Below are positions 32,167-40,374 of a stretch of 64,000 nucleotides of DNA, piece after piece. Location of the stretch: positions 62,001-126,000 of the forward strand of contig NZ_JABVCQ010000007.1 of NCBI RefSeq assembly GCF_014145225.1, written 5' to 3'. The notes beneath the pieces were generated by a model. That model ran no database searches. It saw only the letters and a list, made by a program, of their open reading frames with translations, and was not told the origin of the DNA. The stretch is from Thiospirillum jenense (GTDB taxonomy: Bacteria > Pseudomonadota > Gammaproteobacteria > Chromatiales > Chromatiaceae). The position numbers were made by a program, and so were the translations under genes. Positions within the stretch are counted from its first letter, which is position 1. Every line of letters starts with the position of its first letter.

Positions 32167-33280
32167 AAAGAGTTTATTGATGCCAGTACTGGATAAGGTC
32201 GCCAGCGTTGCGGGCGGCACTCGGCAAAACCTGCCAATCTTGAATAACCTCTTATTGGTAGCCGATGGAGAGGAATTAAAACTGCGTGCGACTGATTTAG
32301 AAATTGATATTCAGACGCGCTGTGAATGCTACGTTCCCGAGGCGGGCGCTATTACTCTGCCGGCAAAAAAGTTGCGCGAAATTGTGCGCGCATTGCCGGC
32401 GAATGTTGATATTCACTTTGAAGTGATCGATGAGAAATGCAAGGTTAAATCAGGGCGGTCGCGCTTTACATTGGCGACACTGCCGGCAATGGATTATCCG
32501 TCGTTAGAGTTTGGCGGCGAGCAATTGGTTGATTTTATGTATCAACCCCAGCATTTACTGAGCGCACTGAATAAAGTCCGTGCGTGTATGGCAAAAGATG
32601 ATGTGCGCTATTATTTGAATGGCGTTCTATTTCATTTTGCCAGCGAAAACCAATTGCGGTTAATTGCAACCGATGGGCATCGAATGGGATTTGTTGAAAA
32701 TGTCACAATTGATCTGAATTGTGATTTTGCCGAACATCAATTCATTGTCACCAACAATGCGGTTGGGCAATTGATGTCTGTGTTAAATGACAAATTAAAA
32801 ACGACTGAGCAGTCGTTAATCGCGTTTAGTGGGAAAAATATGCAGGCGACGTTCGGTGACATCATCATCACCACCAAACTCTGTGATGGTAAGTATCCCG
32901 ATTATGAGCGGGTGATTCCTGACGTGGCGCCGCATTTAGCCTCAGTGGATCGCGTGGAATTGACGTCCGCGTTAAAACGTATGGGCGTTCTATCAAATGA
33001 AAAGCACAAGGGCGTCACATTTAATGTCGCGCCCAATAAACTGACATTAAAAGCATCTAACGCCGAGCGGGAAGAATCGGAGGAGGAATTGCAGTGTTTT
33101 TATGAAGGCGACGAGTACACGGTTGGTTTTAATATCAATTACTTGCTCGACATTATGAATGCGCACGACGGCAAAACCATTGTTATCTCGGCACTCGATG
33201 GGAACAATAGCGCGTCGTTTTTTAATGAAGATGAAGATGACCGCGATTCAAAACACGTTTTGATGCCAATGCGTTTATGA
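32150..33280 (+). CDS. dnaN: Phage-encoded DNA polymerase III beta clamp
   Basis: 376 aa, full length for a bacterial beta subunit. MRIEVEKSLLMPVLDKVASV, LPILNNLLLVADGEELKLRATDLEI, ITLPAKKLREIVRALP, TLPAMDYPSLE, LSALNKVRACMAKDDVRYYLNGV, LRLIATDGHRM, and the C-terminal HVLMPMRL all match. GTG start with GGAG upstream. No polymerase gene is present, so the clamp likely recruits the host polymerase to the phage fork. A phage-carried DnaN is uncommon. Confidence 0.92.
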   Translation: MRIEVEKSLLMPVLDKVASVAGGTRQNLPILNNLLLVADGEELKLRATDLEIDIQTRCECYVPEAGAITLPAKKLREIVRALPANVDIHFEVIDEKCKVKSGRSRFTLATLPAMDYPSLEFGGEQLVDFMYQPQHLLSALNKVRACMAKDDVRYYLNGVLFHFASENQLRLIATDGHRMGFVENVTIDLNCDFAEHQFIVTNNAVGQLMSVLNDKLKTTEQSLIAFSGKNMQATFGDIIITTKLCDGKYPDYERVIPDVAPHLASVDRVELTSALKRMGVLSNEKHKGVTFNVAPNKLTLKASNAEREESEEELQCFYEGDEYTVGFNINYLLDIMNAHDGKTIVISALDGNNSASFFNEDEDDRDSKHVLMPMRL

Positions 33281-34047
33281 TTAGAATTGATACCACAGAT
33301 TTAAGAAATCTTGTTGGGTCGCTTGACCGCTTGGCAAAAGAGATGCCGTATGCGGTCATGCGGGCAATTAACAACACGGCATTTCAAGTACGCACTGCTG
33401 AACAAGCGGAAATATCTAATGTATTTGATCGCCCGACACCTTGGTTATTAAAGACAATTTATGTCACGAAAGCCACGACACAGCGTTTATCGGCTGCCGT
33501 TGGACCCAATGAATGGTTTACGAAAAGCGGTTATCGAGTTGGTCATTCAACACCGTGGGAGCGTGTATTAGCGCCACATGTGTATGGCGGCAAACGAATA
33601 AACAAGGCGTTTGAAAACCGCCTGCGCGCTGCGCGACTTTTGCCAGATGGTTGGTACGCGGTACCGGGTCAGGGCGCTAAATTAGACGCATACGGCAATA
33701 TGCGCGGTGGCGATTTAGTGGCAATCATGTCGTGGATTGGTGCAATGGGTTTATACGCGGGTGATAATATGAATAAACGTGCCAAGCAATCACAACGCCG
33801 TAATAAAGCGCAGCAACGTGGCGAATCGTACTTTGCATTACGCACTGCGACGCATGGTTTAGCACCTGGTGTGTATAAAAAAACAGGTAGAACGTGGGTA
33901 ACGTCAAGAATTAAACCTGTTTTAATCTTCGTTAATAAATCTAATTACCGCAAAAGATTAGATTATTATGGTGTGGCAAATCGTGTCGTTAACAGTGTTT
34001 TTGAAGCTGAATTAATAAAAGAAGTCAGAATAGAACGGATACGATGA
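33277..34047 (+). CDS. Minor tail protein Z-like (tail completion)
   Basis: 256 aa. LVGSLDRLAKEMPYAVMRAINNTAF, NVFDRPTPWLLKTI and APGVYKKTGR..SRIKPVLIFVNKSNYRKRLDYYG match the GpZ-type phage tail completion family. It is oddly placed, upstream of terminase on the plus strand and far from the other tail genes on the minus strand. ATGA overlap with dnaN suggests co-expression with replication genes. Confidence 0.65.
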   Translation: MIRIDTTDLRNLVGSLDRLAKEMPYAVMRAINNTAFQVRTAEQAEISNVFDRPTPWLLKTIYVTKATTQRLSAAVGPNEWFTKSGYRVGHSTPWERVLAPHVYGGKRINKAFENRLRAARLLPDGWYAVPGQGAKLDAYGNMRGGDLVAIMSWIGAMGLYAGDNMNKRAKQSQRRNKAQQRGESYFALRTATHGLAPGVYKKTGRTWVTSRIKPVLIFVNKSNYRKRLDYYGVANRVVNSVFEAELIKEVRIERIR

Positions 34048-34180
34048 TTATGCACAAAATACAGTTACTGAAATTGTTTTTTATTTTTAATGATGTATAG
34101 CTCTGTACGATATTTCATAAACAGAGACATTACACGGTTCTAATTACCCTAATTCCGCGCTCTTAAAAAAGAACCTAACT

Positions 34181-34666
34181 ATGTCGCTTGAATCAATTAG
34201 CTGGTACTCAGACAAGACAGGGATGACCCGCGTCACTGTCAAGAAGCGACTGGAAACGTCAGGCATAGCGAGCACTCATGGCGCTAAGTCCGCGATACTT
34301 TACGACACTAAAGATGCTCTCCCTGCCTTGTATGGGCGTGAGTCACTGTCAAATCAAGGCGACCTTATGTCCGCCCGCGCTGAGAATCTACGGGCAGACA
34401 CACGCATAAAAGAATTAAAAGAACAGCAATTAAGAAGAGAACTAGCGCCGATTGTTGTGCTTGAATACGCGCTATCGTCATTATGTGCGCAAGTATCAGC
34501 AATACTTGATTCGATTGCGCCAAAGTTAAAACGTCGTTTACCGCAATTAACGGCGGCAGACATTGATATTATTCGTAGCGAAATCGCAAAGGCTCGCAAT
34601 GCAGCAGCAACTATCGAACTTGAATTTGACAGCGGCAGTGAAAACAACATTGCAGAATACGATTAG
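34181..34666 (+). CDS. Terminase small subunit (Nu1/DUF1441-like)
   Basis: 161 aa. The N-terminal HTH (SISWYSDKTGMTRVTVKKRLETSGI) and the middle coil (RADTRIKELKEQQLRRELAPI) fit small terminase subunits of lambda type, which recognise the packaging site. It overlaps terL by 68 bases. The 130-base gap upstream has a TATAGC -10-like hexamer near 34097. Confidence 0.75.
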   Translation: MSLESISWYSDKTGMTRVTVKKRLETSGIASTHGAKSAILYDTKDALPALYGRESLSNQGDLMSARAENLRADTRIKELKEQQLRRELAPIVVLEYALSSLCAQVSAILDSIAPKLKRRLPQLTAADIDIIRSEIAKARNAAATIELEFDSGSENNIAEYD

Positions 34667-36524
34667 ACGTGGATTAAGTGTATTAAAACAACCACTGCCA
34701 TTAAAGTTAAGTGAGTGGGCGGAACGTAATTTCTATTTGTCAACAGAATCTAGTTATGTCGAAGGCAGATGGGAAGCATATCCATACCAAGTTGGCATAA
34801 TGAATTGTATTAGCAACGATGACATAAAAGAAATTACTGTTATAAAAAGCGCTCGGGTTGGTTTTACTAAAATACTACTGGCAGCAATTGGATATTTCGC
34901 AGAGCATAAGCGCCGTAATCAAGCGGTATGGCAACCAGTTGACGCGGACGCGGACGAGTTTGTTAAGACTGAGATAGATACCATGATCCGTGACATTCCA
35001 GTCATGCGCGCAATATTCCCGTCTTATAATCAAAAATCAAAACATAATACTTTGAGACAAAAGACATTTCTAGGATCAGTGCTACATATTCGTGGCGGTA
35101 AATCAGCCAAGAATTATCGGCGTTTATCATTAGATGCCGCATATTTAGATGAATTAGATGGCTTTGATGAAGTCGTGGAACAGGAGGGGACACCAGATGG
35201 TTTGGCAGTCAAGCGATTAGAGGGTGCATCGTTTCCTAAATTAGTCTGCGGATCAACACCAACGATTGCTGAAACATCGTTAATACAGCGTCGTGCCAAT
35301 CAGGTAAATATGTTTATGCGTTACCACATACCATGTCCACATTGCGGTCAAACACAACCGTTAGAGTTTGGAGATAAAGACAGTCAATTCGGTTTTAAGT
35401 GGAAACAGAATCAACCACATACCGTGCAATACCAATGTATTCACTGCGGTCAGTTATTTAATCAAAACGACTACCTAACAACATGGCATGACGGACGCTG
35501 GGAGACAGATAACGGCGAATACTTTAATATCGATATTCAGTTTTTTAATCGTGATAATCAATCAATCGCTCCGCCAAGATCAATTGGGTTTCATATTTGG
35601 ACAGCATACAGCCCACAGCTGACATGGTCAGACATGATTGACGATTGGTTACGGCGTAAAGGCGATCCGATTAAATTACGCGAGTTTGTTAATACAACGC
35701 TGGGAGAATCATGGCGTGAAAAGACAGAAAAAACCGATCCACAATTATTATTGACGAGACGTGAGAATTACACACAGTCATCAATACCATCGCGTGTGTT
35801 GTATCTCACTGCCGCCGCCGATATTCAAGACAATCGTGTTGAAGTTGAAATTGAAGGATGGCGCAAAGATGGTCGTGATAAACCACTGGAATCGTGGGGT
35901 ATCAATTACATCGTATTAAACGGCGATCCCGCAAAAAGTGCGGTGTGGCAAGATTTAGATAAAATCCTGCTCAGTGATTACCATACAGAAGATGGACGTG
36001 TATTAAGAATTAAAGCAGCGTGTATTGATTCAGGCGGACACTTCGCAGCACAAGTGTATAGTTTTTGTGAATCACGACGCGGCAGAAATATCTACGCAGT
36101 CAAGGGCGTTTCTGGCAGTAGACCGATATGGACACAGAAGTCATCACAATCAAAAAAATACCAAGCGCAACTATGGTTAGTGGGTGTTGATGCGGCAAAA
36201 GAAACAGTGTATTCACGGTTAAAAATCCACGAACAAGGACCGGGTTATTGCCACTTTCCAGTGCATTACAATGAACATTATTTCAATGGCTTAACGAGTG
36301 AACAGGTACGCACTAAATACGTTAAGGGTAAACCAGTTAGAGAATGGTTTTTACCGCCGGGAAAACGAAATGAGCCGCTAGATATTCGTGCGTACAATCT
36401 AGCCGCGTTATTATCCCGACCAGTGAATTGGTCACAATTAGTGCAAACCGGCGGCGGTTTTAATAACACGGAATGGAGCACAGCGCCCAAAGCCGTGATT
36501 AGAAAACGTGAATCTCACTGGTAA
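34599..36524 (+). CDS. terL: Terminase large subunit (GpA family)
   Basis: About 641 aa. Lambda GpA-like: LSEWAERNFYLSTESSYVEGRWEAYPYQ, VIKSARVGFTK (adenine/Walker region), YLDELDGFDE (Walker B-like), a CPHCG..CIHCG zinc pair, TAAADIQDNRVEVEIEGW and ACIDSGGHF (nuclease). It packages DNA into proheads, probably by cos cleavage. ATG 34599 with AAGG upstream; the longer frame starts with TTG. Confidence 0.92.
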   Translation: MQQQLSNLNLTAAVKTTLQNTIRRGLSVLKQPLPLKLSEWAERNFYLSTESSYVEGRWEAYPYQVGIMNCISNDDIKEITVIKSARVGFTKILLAAIGYFAEHKRRNQAVWQPVDADADEFVKTEIDTMIRDIPVMRAIFPSYNQKSKHNTLRQKTFLGSVLHIRGGKSAKNYRRLSLDAAYLDELDGFDEVVEQEGTPDGLAVKRLEGASFPKLVCGSTPTIAETSLIQRRANQVNMFMRYHIPCPHCGQTQPLEFGDKDSQFGFKWKQNQPHTVQYQCIHCGQLFNQNDYLTTWHDGRWETDNGEYFNIDIQFFNRDNQSIAPPRSIGFHIWTAYSPQLTWSDMIDDWLRRKGDPIKLREFVNTTLGESWREKTEKTDPQLLLTRRENYTQSSIPSRVLYLTAAADIQDNRVEVEIEGWRKDGRDKPLESWGINYIVLNGDPAKSAVWQDLDKILLSDYHTEDGRVLRIKAACIDSGGHFAAQVYSFCESRRGRNIYAVKGVSGSRPIWTQKSSQSKKYQAQLWLVGVDAAKETVYSRLKIHEQGPGYCHFPVHYNEHYFNGLTSEQVRTKYVKGKPVREWFLPPGKRNEPLDIRAYNLAALLSRPVNWSQLVQTGGGFNNTEWSTAPKAVIRKRESHW

Positions 36525-36530
36525 TAACAA

Positions 36531-36797
36531 ATGTCGTTAGATGGCGATGTTTTAATTGACGTTAAGCAAGAATTGCTGCGTGAAGGGTTAGACTTGGCGG
36601 CAGTAACACGCGCACTGTCGCGTATTCGGCATCGCTGGGGCGGGCAGCGCGTATATGTATTGCAGATAGATCGTGCGGCGCGTAATGAAAAAATAAAGCA
36701 GGAATTAAAAAACGGCGTTCCAGAGCGTATTATCGCTAAACGAATTGGTATTAGTGTTTCAACGGTTAGGCGTAAGAAATCGGAATGGTTTGATTAG
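36531..36797 (+). CDS. Mor-like HTH transcription activator
   Basis: 88 aa. An N-terminal dimerisation-like helix (LIDVKQELLREGLDLAAVTR) and a C-terminal HTH (GVPERIIAKRIGISVSTVRRKKSEW) match Mor/C activator proteins of Mu-like phages. It ends three bases before the promoter of the following cassette. It may activate the leftward late operon; no site was identified. Confidence 0.65.
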   Translation: MSLDGDVLIDVKQELLREGLDLAAVTRALSRIRHRWGGQRVYVLQIDRAARNEKIKQELKNGVPERIIAKRIGISVSTVRRKKSEWFD

Positions 36798-36800
36798 TAT

Positions 36801-36829
36801 TTGACACGGACATTTTGCCCCTGTATTAT
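36801..36829 (+). promoter_or_regulatory. Strong sigma70 promoter of the candidate anti-CRISPR operon
   Basis: TTGACA, 17 bases, TATTAT: a near-consensus promoter inside an otherwise operon-driven region. The -35 context TTGACACGGA is shared with the late promoter at 58947-58975. Confidence 0.85.
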
Positions 36830-36838
36830 TCAGTTCAA

Positions 36839-36857
36839 GCCAAGCACATCGCTAGGC
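36839..36857. promoter_or_regulatory. Operator-like inverted repeat (candidate Aca site)
   Basis: GCCAAGC-acatc-GCTAGGC has 6 of 7 paired positions and starts about four bases after the expected transcription start. Aca proteins repress their operon by binding inverted repeats at this place. Confidence 0.6.
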
Positions 36858-36875
36858 ACTAACGGGGAAAACACC

Positions 36876-37403
36876 ATGGCTACGCAAATCCAATTTCTGA
36901 CTGAACACTCATACGCCAGCTACTACGCGACGCACCTTGTGCAACGACGCACCGCTACCACGGTCACCATCGGCGGCACAACCCTTCGTGTCCGCATTGA
37001 AAACGACGTGGAGTTTGTCGAACACAACGGTATTCGGGTGAACGCCGACGGAACGTTCGGTCGTGTCATCCACCAATGGACGTGGTGTGCGGTGGCTGTG
37101 GCACAGCAACGCGACAACCGCGCTGAATTGCGCACGTTGTTTTGCACGTCGCGCAATCGCACCGCCTACGCTGACACCGCCATTGCCCGCCGCGTGTCGC
37201 CCACCTGCCACTGGATGTCCGTCACTGTAGAAGACATGCTGCACGGCGACCTGGCCCGTCACCGCGCTGAATTGCGCACGTTGTTTTGCACAGACCCTAA
37301 CCGCCGCGCCCGCCACAGCGACATTGTTGAAACACACGAAACAGAATTGCCGCTCTACATTGAACACATGATCACAATCCCAGCGGGAGTAACCCTGCAT
37401 TGA
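36876..37403 (+). CDS. Candidate anti-CRISPR protein (unknown family)
   Basis: 175 aa, no recognised domain. ATG 36876 has GGGGA upstream and follows its own promoter and operator. The sequence is rich in Arg, Thr and His, with the segment RAELRTLFCT repeated (DNA copies of about 30 bases at 37118 and 37261). Codon use is distinctly more GC-rich than in terminase, which points to recent transfer. It is followed by an Aca1-like gene with a 4-base overlap, the arrangement used to find anti-CRISPRs. Function is inference; a different moron gene under Aca-type control is possible. Confidence 0.6.
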   Translation: MATQIQFLTEHSYASYYATHLVQRRTATTVTIGGTTLRVRIENDVEFVEHNGIRVNADGTFGRVIHQWTWCAVAVAQQRDNRAELRTLFCTSRNRTAYADTAIARRVSPTCHWMSVTVEDMLHGDLARHRAELRTLFCTDPNRRARHSDIVETHETELPLYIEHMITIPAGVTLH

Positions 37404-37624
37404 AAATGCCAAACATCCAGGAATGGAATCCTGACCCTGAATACCTCAGGGGGCTAATTAAACAAACAGGCTACGGCGTCAACCGCCTAGCCGCCGAATT
37501 GGGAGTGAGAAATCGGGAGTTTCGGTATTACATCTCCCCCACGGATAGCGCTGTCTACAAAGTAGCGCCCTATTGGTTTCAGTATCTGTTGGAGTGCGTC
37601 GCAGAGGCTCACAGCGGCGATTAG
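37400..37624 (+). CDS. Aca1-like HTH regulator
   Basis: 74 aa. From memory of Aca1 from Pseudomonas phages, the match runs through the protein: DPEYLRGLIKQTG, RLAAELGVRNREFRYYIS, then APYWFQYLLECVAEA, compared with the DPRYLRGLLK, RYYLS and APYTVQFALE segments. Aca1 binds inverted repeats and represses the anti-CRISPR promoter after infection. It overlaps the candidate acr by ATGA and meets the end of the leftward late operon tail to tail. Confidence 0.82.
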   Translation: MKMPNIQEWNPDPEYLRGLIKQTGYGVNRLAAELGVRNREFRYYISPTDSAVYKVAPYWFQYLLECVAEAHSGD

Positions 37625-39684
37625 ACGTCGATGTCCATACCCTGTAGGGCAGGCGCTACAGATTCGATTACACCGCCGCGCACATACACCCAACTGTCCA
37701 CGTTGGCCTCACCGCGTACACGCATAGTACCGCCCGCCAACGGTGACACTGTACAGGTGTCGTCACCGTGCACTGTATCAACGTGGCACACAAGCAACGT
37801 GTCGCTTGGCAACAACTTCAACCAACGGCTAAACGTATTGCCGGTTGATTCACCAATCGTCACAGACTGACGCACAGCCACCCGATCACCGCTTAATTGC
37901 GCGCTAATGTCCACAGCGCACACAATCCCGCGTGATCCCAGCAATTCCACATACTCACCCACGTTTAGCATTGGGAAATCTTGACCGCCCATTGGCATCG
38001 TCGCCTGAATAATTGCGGGTTGGGTGTGTTGAGCGGACAGCACCCGACTACCCAACAGCCGCGCACCAACCGCGTCGGTCACTAACGGGCATTCAACCGT
38101 ACTCGCCACATGATCGCCCGCCGTGCCACTCAGATACACCCGTGCCATGATCCCGCCCGGACTACCGCCGTGCACCACAACCGCATTAGCGCGTACCGAT
38201 CCCTCGGCGCCACCATCACAACTCAACACGCCCGCGTCAGTAATCACCCGCGAGGGCAATTCATCCGCAAACTCCCATGGCAAAATCGGATAGCGCGGTA
38301 AAGCCGTCACCCGTTGCAACACGCGATCAGGAATTAACACCAATCCAACCGCTTGTGCAGCATCGTGCATTGCTTGAATTGGCGTTTTCTTTTGCCATGA
38401 ATAACTCCCCGCCGGCAATAACCAGTCGGGCGTCGTGGTTGGGTACACCAACTCCCAACTATTATCTACCGGCAAGCGTTCATTTAATAACTGTGCAAAA
38501 GTGCGATCTTCTGCCAACATCCCATCTGTAGGCAGACAATAGGGATCAGACAGCCACGCTGTTAAACCGCGCCCACTCATTTGAATTGCATTTTTACCAA
38601 AGGTGCGATTGTGTGACCAATTCTCAACTAATACCCGCCAATAATACTGATCTATTCTGATTTCAATAGTTGCTGGTCGCCCGTCCAATTCAGGTTGCAA
38701 TGCCGCAAGTGACGGCCGACCCAATACAGTCGCGCTAAATGACCACGCCCAACTGTCAGCATCAAACTTTAATGACACATTGGAAACGTGAATATCGGGG
38801 CCGTCGGGCAAGCGCCGAACCGACAAATCATGTTGCAACATATAGTACGCCCTACCCTCTAAAACACATTTCATGCCAAGTGACAAACGAGTGCCACTGT
38901 TACGCCCGCGACCTAAACACAGACGAATCACCCGCCGCGTGATCGGAATATCGCCCGTTGGTGGTGGGAAAACCGGCCGTTTCCAGCGCTCAGGCAACCC
39001 AGCATCATCCCAACAAGTCTGATACGGCGCTCGCAGACCGGCGCCGTCGGCAAAACACACAGTCAGCGGCCGCGTCACCAAATCACCGTCAACCCAACAC
39101 GTCGCCACGCCCGCCGCGGCCAGCGGCAAATTGACAAAACACACCGCTTGACCTGCGCCCACCAGCGCCGCGTCATCCCAGCACGTCTGCCGCTGTTGCG
39201 TGACCAATAACGACTGATCCCAATCAATCATTCCACGCCCGCAAAACTGCGCCGCGTCATCCCAGCACGTCTGCCGCGCATTCGTGACCAATAACGACTG
39301 ATCCCACGCAATCGCTTGGATTTGCGGGCAAGTTCCCGCCGACTGCCAGTCAGGATTGGCCACGCCCACCAACGCCCGCCCGTCATCAAAAGCAGACACC
39401 ATGCCACGACTCAGCGCCGCCGCGTCAACCCAACAAAATGGCGCAGTTGAGACAGTATCAGGCAACAGATTGATGTTGAAATCAAGATTGGCATAGCCTG
39501 TCATAGGCGGGAATGACGCGGCCACGGTCGCGGCCACAATGTGCCGCAGTTGAATATCGCCCACCAATGCGGGCAACACACCCGCAAAATCACCCGCGCT
39601 GGCGGTTGACTGACACGGCAAACCCAGTGTGAGCGCCGTGCCAGTGTTGCTACCTCGTGCAAGGCATAAACGGATAGCGGGCAT
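37621..39684 (-). CDS. Tail tip / host-contact protein with internal repeats
   Basis: 687 aa, last gene of the late operon. The first 15 residues (AIRLCLARGSNTGTALTLGL) recur near residue 255 (VIRLCLGRGRNSGTRLSLGM), and WDQSLLVT..RQTCWDDAA is repeated between, with further QTCWDDA units, which indicates a tandemly duplicated N-terminal module. The C-terminal 400 residues (NVGEYVELLGSRGIVCAVDI) fit a baseplate-hub or tail-tip fold. Position after tape measure and several large tail proteins supports this. No sugar-binding or depolymerase motif was noted. Confidence 0.6.
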   Translation of the reverse strand: MPAIRLCLARGSNTGTALTLGLPCQSTASAGDFAGVLPALVGDIQLRHIVAATVAASFPPMTGYANLDFNINLLPDTVSTAPFCWVDAAALSRGMVSAFDDGRALVGVANPDWQSAGTCPQIQAIAWDQSLLVTNARQTCWDDAAQFCGRGMIDWDQSLLVTQQRQTCWDDAALVGAGQAVCFVNLPLAAAGVATCWVDGDLVTRPLTVCFADGAGLRAPYQTCWDDAGLPERWKRPVFPPPTGDIPITRRVIRLCLGRGRNSGTRLSLGMKCVLEGRAYYMLQHDLSVRRLPDGPDIHVSNVSLKFDADSWAWSFSATVLGRPSLAALQPELDGRPATIEIRIDQYYWRVLVENWSHNRTFGKNAIQMSGRGLTAWLSDPYCLPTDGMLAEDRTFAQLLNERLPVDNSWELVYPTTTPDWLLPAGSYSWQKKTPIQAMHDAAQAVGLVLIPDRVLQRVTALPRYPILPWEFADELPSRVITDAGVLSCDGGAEGSVRANAVVVHGGSPGGIMARVYLSGTAGDHVASTVECPLVTDAVGARLLGSRVLSAQHTQPAIIQATMPMGGQDFPMLNVGEYVELLGSRGIVCAVDISAQLSGDRVAVRQSVTIGESTGNTFSRWLKLLPSDTLLVCHVDTVHGDDTCTVSPLAGGTMRVRGEANVDSWVYVRGGVIESVAPALQGMDIDV

Positions 39685-39686
39685 TG

Positions 39687-40088
39687 TCAGCCTTCAGACA
39701 ACGTAAAACTCAGAATAGAAACGAGCGCACCTTCAACAAGGTTAATGTTGTCTAAAATCAACACGTTACCACTGCCAAGCAACCCGACATCAAAATCACC
39801 AATCACCGCGTCGGCCGCGTCAACCAGTCTGCCAAAGGTGGCAATGCCAGTGGTCAACACGGTCGCAGGATCAGTTCCCGCCGCCAATGTGAACACACCG
39901 TCGGCCGCGTCACCGGACGGAATTGGCAACATAAATTCTGCCAATACCACCTGATCTGATAGCGCCGTGTCAGGCATCGTCGGGATCGCCCCGCTGTACA
40001 GTGTGAGTTGCGCGCCCGACAACCAGTCACCCACCAACTGCGCCCGTTGGGTTTTGCGGGCAACGGCAAGACGGCAAATCTCACTCAT
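39687..40088 (-). CDS. Small tail-module structural protein
   Basis: 133 aa. QLVGDWLSGAQLTLYSGAIPTMPDTALSDQVVLAEF is a pattern seen in small phage structural proteins; the rest is beta-rich with many Gly/Ala/Val. It lies two bases before the tail-tip gene and overlaps the previous one by eight bases. Confidence 0.6.
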   Translation of the reverse strand: MSEICRLAVARKTQRAQLVGDWLSGAQLTLYSGAIPTMPDTALSDQVVLAEFMLPIPSGDAADGVFTLAAGTDPATVLTTGIATFGRLVDAADAVIGDFDVGLLGSGNVLILDNINLVEGALVSILSFTLSEG

Positions 40089-40374
40089 TATCCCGATCCT
40101 CAGGTGTCACATAATCACGCAGCGCGCCATTCACCGGCTCGTCACCGTGATCGTGTGCCACGCAAAAATACAGATCACTGTTAATCCAATCGAATTGAAA
40201 ATCGCCATTTTCATTCGATCTTGTTTGTTGTACTAATTGACCGCTGGGTTGATGATACAGCCTGACTCGATAAGCGCCGCGTACTCCCAATTCATCTGTC
40301 GTACCGACGATCTTATGACGCCCGCCATAAAACATGTCACGGCGAATCGGTGAATGAAAAACACGCCCGCTCAT
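40081..40374 (-). CDS. Tail-module protein, unknown
   Basis: 97 aa: MSGRVFHSPIRRDMFYGGRH, YRVRLYHQPSGQLVQQTRSNENGDFQF, a beta-sandwich-like pattern (carboxypeptidase-regulatory-like). ATG 40374 overlaps the upstream stop by ATGA, which rules out the earlier TTG. Confidence 0.6.
   Translation of the reverse strand: MSGRVFHSPIRRDMFYGGRHKIVGTTDELGVRGAYRVRLYHQPSGQLVQQTRSNENGDFQFDWINSDLYFCVAHDHGDEPVNGALRDYVTPEDRDNE

Noticed and set aside
36909-37412. Minus-strand ORF of 167 codons opposite the candidate anti-CRISPR gene
   Set aside because: Promoter, operator, ribosome site and the ATGA overlap with the Aca1-like gene all support the plus-strand frame.
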